From: Ceratorhiza oryzae-sativae
Lineage: Eukaryota; Basidiomycota; Agaricomycetes; Cantharellales; Ceratobasidiaceae
Direction: 5' to 3'
DNA: 42,910 nt
Assembly (NCBI GenBank): GCA_030998015.1
Contig: JARWMV010000122.1
Location: 1 to 42,910, forward strand
Under the pieces are notes generated by a model. That model saw only the letters and a program-made list of their open reading frames with translations. It was not told the DNA's origin and ran no database searches. The position numbers and the translations under genes were made by a program. Numbering within the stretch: the stretch's first letter is position 1; the number at the start of each line of letters is the position of its first letter. Below, in pieces: positions 39,259-42,910 of the stretch.

Positions 39259-39276
39259 TCGGTGCTTTGCGAAGGC

Positions 39277-39448
39277 CCGCGCGCGTTAGTTGCTGGTGGG
39301 ACTTGTCCCACCAACCAACGTGAGCAATCGCAACCGTTTGCGATTGCTAGTGCGCGGCATAATATCGATATTTAGCCGCCGGCTGAAAATGACGAACGGT
39401 CGTCATTTTCTACGAGGGAATCTTTAGGATTCCCTCTAACGCCGGCGG
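39277..39448 (-). repeat. Family A element
   Basis: 172 bp. It truncates the 3' end of the LAGLIDADG_2 frame after IQPHRIV. Confidence 0.93.
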
Positions 39449-39545
39449 GCGACGATTCTGTGGGGCTGTATCACAGGTAATGATTTGGATGGAATTCTAA
39501 AACCGGCCCCATTTTTGTTAATGGTGCAATTTAAATTCCATTTAT

Positions 39546-39681
39546 GACCCGTGCACGCCTGCGAACGCCTTGGCTTAAGCCAAGGCGGCCCTGGCGTGCG
39601 CGCGGCGTCTGATTCCGAGGCAATACCTCGCCGAGAATCGATGATTTGCGAAGGCAAATCTACATCGATTCTCGAGGGGGC
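39546..39681 (+). repeat. Short B/E hybrid hairpin element in the endonuclease
   Basis: CCCGTGCACG with CCTTGGCTTAAGCCAAGG, then an ATCGATGATTTGCG / CGCAAATC...ATCGAT stem. The open frame happens to run through it. Confidence 0.8.
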
Positions 39682-40185
39682 TAAAAGATTTACCTCGGCC
39701 AAAGTAAAACAATTTGTGGAAAGATAAATTACTCGGTTTTTATTACAGAAACCACCGTCATCACACAGCCAATAGGCGAGCCCTAAAGGCGTTAATAACT
39801 CACCGATGTTGTTAGGAATTATTTTGTTACCTTCAATGTAAAATAAGTTATGGAATTCGGTAAAACAAGGCAACGAATAAGTTCTAAAATATACAGAACC
39901 ATACTCCATCCCGGGCCGTGTTTTAAGAACCCGGCTCTGAGTTTTAGGAGCAGTAAGGCAATAAGTTATGAATAAGTCGAACAGGTGAAAAAGATAATCC
40001 TTGTGAATTAGCCCTTGTTCAAATTTTAATAATACATTTACACCCCCTTTACCTTTTCTAAAATTCAAATCACCCAAAATAAGACCAATTAGTATATCTT
40101 TGTGGTATTGGGAAAGAACAAATTTCGATCGCTCTAGACTGGAAAGGCCCCGTGTTTGAACAGTTTGATTTTGGAAAGTAATTCC

Positions 40186-40357
40186 CCGCCGGCGTTAGAG
40201 GGAATCCTAAAGATTCCCTCGTAGAAAATGACGACCGTTCGTCATTTTCAGCCGGCGGCTAAATATCGATATTATGCCGCGCACTAGCAATCGCAAACGG
40301 TTGCGATTGCTCACGTTGGTTGGTGGGACAAGTCCCACCAGCAACTAACGCGCGCGG
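40186..40357 (+). repeat. Family A element
   Basis: 172 bp near the 5' end of the LAGLIDADG_2 frame. Confidence 0.93.
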
Positions 40358-40381
40358 GCTGTTTAATAAATTATTTTTCAT

Positions 40382-42145
40382 GGTAATTTGTGTTTTCGAT
40401 CTTATGACTTCATGTTTCGTATTAAATTTCTAGGTTTTTCAACCGAAGGACCAGCTGGGATCATAATAAAAATGACCTAGAAACATAACCCCGTGGGCAG
40501 CATGGCTTAATACTTGCTGCTCCAGGTAACCAGGTTGATCTGACTAGACCAACCTGCTTCAATATTTCAATTGACGGAAGTTGATCTGGTCAGACCAACT
40601 GACTTTTTTGCAGACGTCAATTTCCCGTCGGGTCGTAGGGGGATTGAAGAGTTATTATTGTAATAAAGCAGGCCTTGTTTTAATTAAAGCCCGCTTTTTT
40701 AATGATGTTTCTTACCCGTGCCCGCCTACGATCGCAGCTCCGCCTCAAGTTATAAACATTTCCGAAGCCATGTTCTTGGTATACAAAGACCGCAGAGCTG
40801 GTCCTGCGCGGCTAAATATTTAGAATTGAAAATCTTTTGAGAACCATGGCATAGCCCGCGCCCTACAAACGAAGATGAGGCGTGACAAAGCCGACAGGAC
40901 GGCGGCAATTGCCGCCCATGTCGCGGCATCTACAATACAGAACTCCTAATTGACCACGGGCCCTAGCATTAATTGTAGGGTCCCACTAATATCACCCCAT
41001 TTTGTCTAAGACCTTGACCCGCCGCGGGCTGACGACAAAGGAGTAATGCCGTACTCAATAGGTTCCAATTCTGTCTAAATTTTAAATTGGTATGGTACCC
41101 CATCCTCTGAAAAAGGGTCGTCTTCCAGATGGAGATTATTCTCCTCCAGAAGACTTTAAACAAAAATCCACTTCCTTCTGGGCCTATCTACGTAGTCCGC
41201 GGAGCACGCCCTTTTAAAACAATCATTCCCTGAACTTTTCTTCCCCTTTTCCAACAGGGCGGATAAAGTGTGATTGACTAAAATTGAACAGAAAAGCTAC
41301 CCTAACCCTGTCGAAGAGTATTCACCCTCAAGCTTCGGAGCCGTCTGTGTACGGCTTAAGCCGCACACAGACGTCTCCTCTACAAGCGTGAAATTGTTGC
41401 ACGTACGTGCAACAACTTCTAGGGGACGGGTCAGGCATAATTAAGGGGTTCGGTTTGAAATATCAGGGCCCCTCTAAATCTAACCCGTGCACGCCTACGA
41501 TCGCAGCTCCGCCTCAAGCGTGAAGTTGTTGCACGTACGTGCAACAATTTAAGCTAGAGGATCAGCTGCGGCCCTGGCGTGCGCGGGCGTCTGATTCCGA
41601 GGTACCCTGGAACTTAAAGTTCCAGGGTACCTCGCAATACCTCGCCGCTTCGCGGCCTCGCGCTCCCCTCCGGCGCCTGATTCCGAGGAATCAGGCGCCT
41701 CCCGTGGGGTATGGGCCCGAGCGGACCGACGGTCCCTAACCCCACGGGAGGGAATAAAATGAATTCACCTACTGACCCCCAAACATGTGCAGCTACGCTG
41801 CATTGTTTGGTGGGCAGCAATGTCGGGGTCTACTGACCCCCAAACATGTGCAGCTACGCTGCATTGTTTGGTGGGCAGCAACCCCCCGATATTGTAATGC
41901 CCGCCGGCGTTAGAGGGAATCCTAAAGATTCCCTCTAACGCGCGCGGCAATGTCGGGGGTCTACGGTGCCTAGATTTATAGGGATTCCCTGTATTACAGT
42001 CTTCCAGGGTGGAAATAAATATCCATCACAGAAAAAACCTTCCGAGCTTTAGCTCGGCATATAGCGTAAAAGACGCATATATTATTTAACCCTTAATTTT
42101 ACGCGATTATTGTAACAATAATTTATTTTGTTTAAATAAATTAAT
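40382..42145. other. 1.8-kb spacer before tRNA-Leu: hairpin modules
   Basis: Holds the GACGGAAGTTGATCTGGTC hairpin (40568-40627), an ACCCCATTTTGTCTAAG segment (40995) also near 36968, a partial D (41298-41434), a GTTGCACGTACGTGCAAC stem (41525-41542), E hairpin and CCCGTGGGGTATGG module (41590-41758), two AAACATGTGCAGC hairpins (41773-41876) and the short A derivative. No gene recognised. Confidence 0.5.
41901..41947 (+). repeat. 47-bp deletion derivative of family A
   Basis: Identical to 33739-33785, and the flanks (ATATTGTAATGC / CAATGTC) are shared too, so a larger segment was copied. Confidence 0.9.
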
Positions 42146-42227
42146 ACGAACAAAGAGACTTGAACTCTTACGGATCTACTCCACTTTTACTTAACAAAAG
42201 ACTGGCTACCAATTTCAGCATGTTCGC
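42146..42227 (-). tRNA. trnL: tRNA-Leu (TAA)
   Basis: 82 nt, class II. Acceptor GCGAACA / TGTTCGT; D loop AAATTGGTAG; perfect anticodon stem CTTTT / AAAAG with loop GTTAAGT (TAA); variable arm GGAGTAGATCC; T arm AGAG-TTCAAGT-CTCT. Confidence 0.92.
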
Positions 42228-42744
42228 TTTTTAAATGGACTTGTTGTGGGATTTACAGCTCCTATGTATTTTGAAATATATAGGAGTATGTTCCGGAAAA
42301 AAAGAGACCGGAGGGGAGCAAAATTTTATATAGACCCCGGAACCGGCCCTGTGTGGTCCCTCTAGGAGGGGTTTCGCCCAAGGCCATGCAGGAACGGTTC
42401 GTGCGCATGACCTTATAAGCCGATTTTGTATCGCATCATAGTATAGACCCCCAACAAGGCAATGGCCTCCCAATGCGTCACAAACGTATTGGGGGGCCAT
42501 TACCTTATTGGGGGCGGATGCCCCTCAAACAATGCAGCGTAGCTGCACATGTTTGGGGGGCAGTAGGAATATGCGGTGACAACAAATCTAACGCGCTCTT
42601 TGATCGCCCGCAGGGCGGCCTAAGAGGTTCCCTAGCAGCGTGTACTTGTACACGCTGACGACAGGGTTAGGGTAGCTTATCATTGACCGCAGGCCCGGAG
42701 AAATATATTTATAACCAGAGCCATATTTATTTCCCCTACAAACC
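42228..42744. other. Spacer upstream of tRNA-Leu
   Basis: Hairpins CTCCTATGTATTTTG / ATATAGGAG, AAGGCCATGC / GCATGACCTT, AATGGCCTCCC / GGGGGGCCATT, AAACAATGCAGCG, and an AGCGTGTACTTGTACACGCT module with GACAGGGTTAGGGTAGC. CATTGACCGCAGGCCCGGAG (about 42683-42702) also occurs near 36510. No gene. Confidence 0.45.
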
Positions 42745-42857
42745 CAAAGGCCTCCCAATGCGTTACCAAGCCTGTAAGGCACGCCCTACGGGCCAGCGTA
42801 TTGGGAGTGCCATTACCCCCCCAAACAATGCAGCATAGCTGCATCAGTTTGGGGGGT
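42745..42857 (-). repeat. Family C element at the right end
   Basis: Complete C. CAAAGG at 42745-42750 is not matched at the far end (CGACGG), so either the duplication has decayed or the element was rearranged. Confidence 0.85.
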
Positions 42858-42910
42858 CGACGGGGCGCTTGGCCAAAGGCACAATGCGCCCACATCGTGG
42901 TTGGGACGCC

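Larger units (their letters stand above)
39449..40381 (-). pseudogene. LAGLIDADG_2-type endonuclease in the tRNA region (interrupted)
   Basis: Third member of the family in this window. MKNNLLNS at 40381 precedes an A element (40186-40357); then QYHKDILIGLILGDLNFRKG, EQGLIHKDYLFHLFDLFITYC, YFRTYSLPCFTEFHNLFY, GELLTPLGLAYWLCDDGGF and FTLAEVNLLA. A B/E hairpin block follows (39546-39681), then HKWNLNCTINKNGAGFRIPSKSL, and another A cuts the end. It has no C element at ELLTPL, so it shows the empty site. No host exon is visible; it may be free-standing. Confidence 0.8.

Noticed and set aside
42405..42440. Possible RNase P RNA: minus-strand ACAAAATCGGCTTATAAGG resembles conserved region V
   Set aside because: No matching conserved region I was found upstream, and the sequence after it folds into a separate long hairpin (AAGGTCATGC / GCATGGCCTT), so it is probably chance.
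1..42910. CRISPR array
   Set aside because: Repeats are palindromic and dispersed with no regular spacer; the two tandem arrays have no unique spacers; no cas genes.

Overview
The window is fungal mitochondrial DNA, or a contig derived from it. It carries nad2 and nad3 (complex I) and rps3 (mitoribosome small subunit). It also holds four group I introns (six copies counting the duplicated arm), LAGLIDADG and GIY-YIG homing endonuclease genes, and ten recognisable mitochondrial tRNA genes. Two endonuclease reading frames read through TGA where relatives have Trp, which fits translation table 4. The nad2-nad3 pair, the rps3 exons and the intron types look like a filamentous fungus, probably Dikarya. 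I cannot name the species, and no rRNA gene is visible.

Layout. (1) 1-19638 is an almost perfect palindrome of two ~9.8 kb arms meeting at about 9821 with no spacer. Each arm holds nad2 (three exons, two group I introns), then nad3, then a GIY-YIG reading frame that is cut off at the palindrome centre. The arms differ only by a few indels, mostly homopolymer lengths. The structure is either a recent fold-back duplication in the molecule or an inverted-read/assembly artefact. (2) 20269-27631, minus strand, is rps3 in three exons split by two related group I introns with I-OnuI-like LAGLIDADG frames. A second type of LAGLIDADG frame is nested in the first intron. (3) 28-42.9 kb, minus strand, holds tRNAs Leu(TAA), Thr, Gln, Lys, Ala, Phe, Tyr, Met and Met, a possible tRNA disrupted by hairpins, and one LAGLIDADG frame. 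They are separated by spacers of about 0.5-3.4 kb built almost entirely from GC-rich hairpin modules.

The most unusual content is the dense population of palindromic repeats, which I call families A, B, C, D and G. Family A is a 172-bp multi-hairpin unit present 20 times plus two 47-bp deletion derivatives. Families B and C sit inside endonuclease frames. Deleting the element together with one copy of a 4-6 bp flanking direct repeat restores the frame at several sites, and a paralogue shows the matching empty site for C. This is good sequence evidence that they are inserted mobile units with target-site duplications. They are nested in one another and have broken almost every homing endonuclease here, while the respiratory and ribosomal exons and nearly all tRNAs are intact.

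The exons should splice to Nad2 (about 531 aa), Nad3 (about 120 aa core, possibly extended) and Rps3 (about 358 aa). The intron-encoded endonucleases look largely decayed and seem to serve as safe harbours for the hairpin elements.
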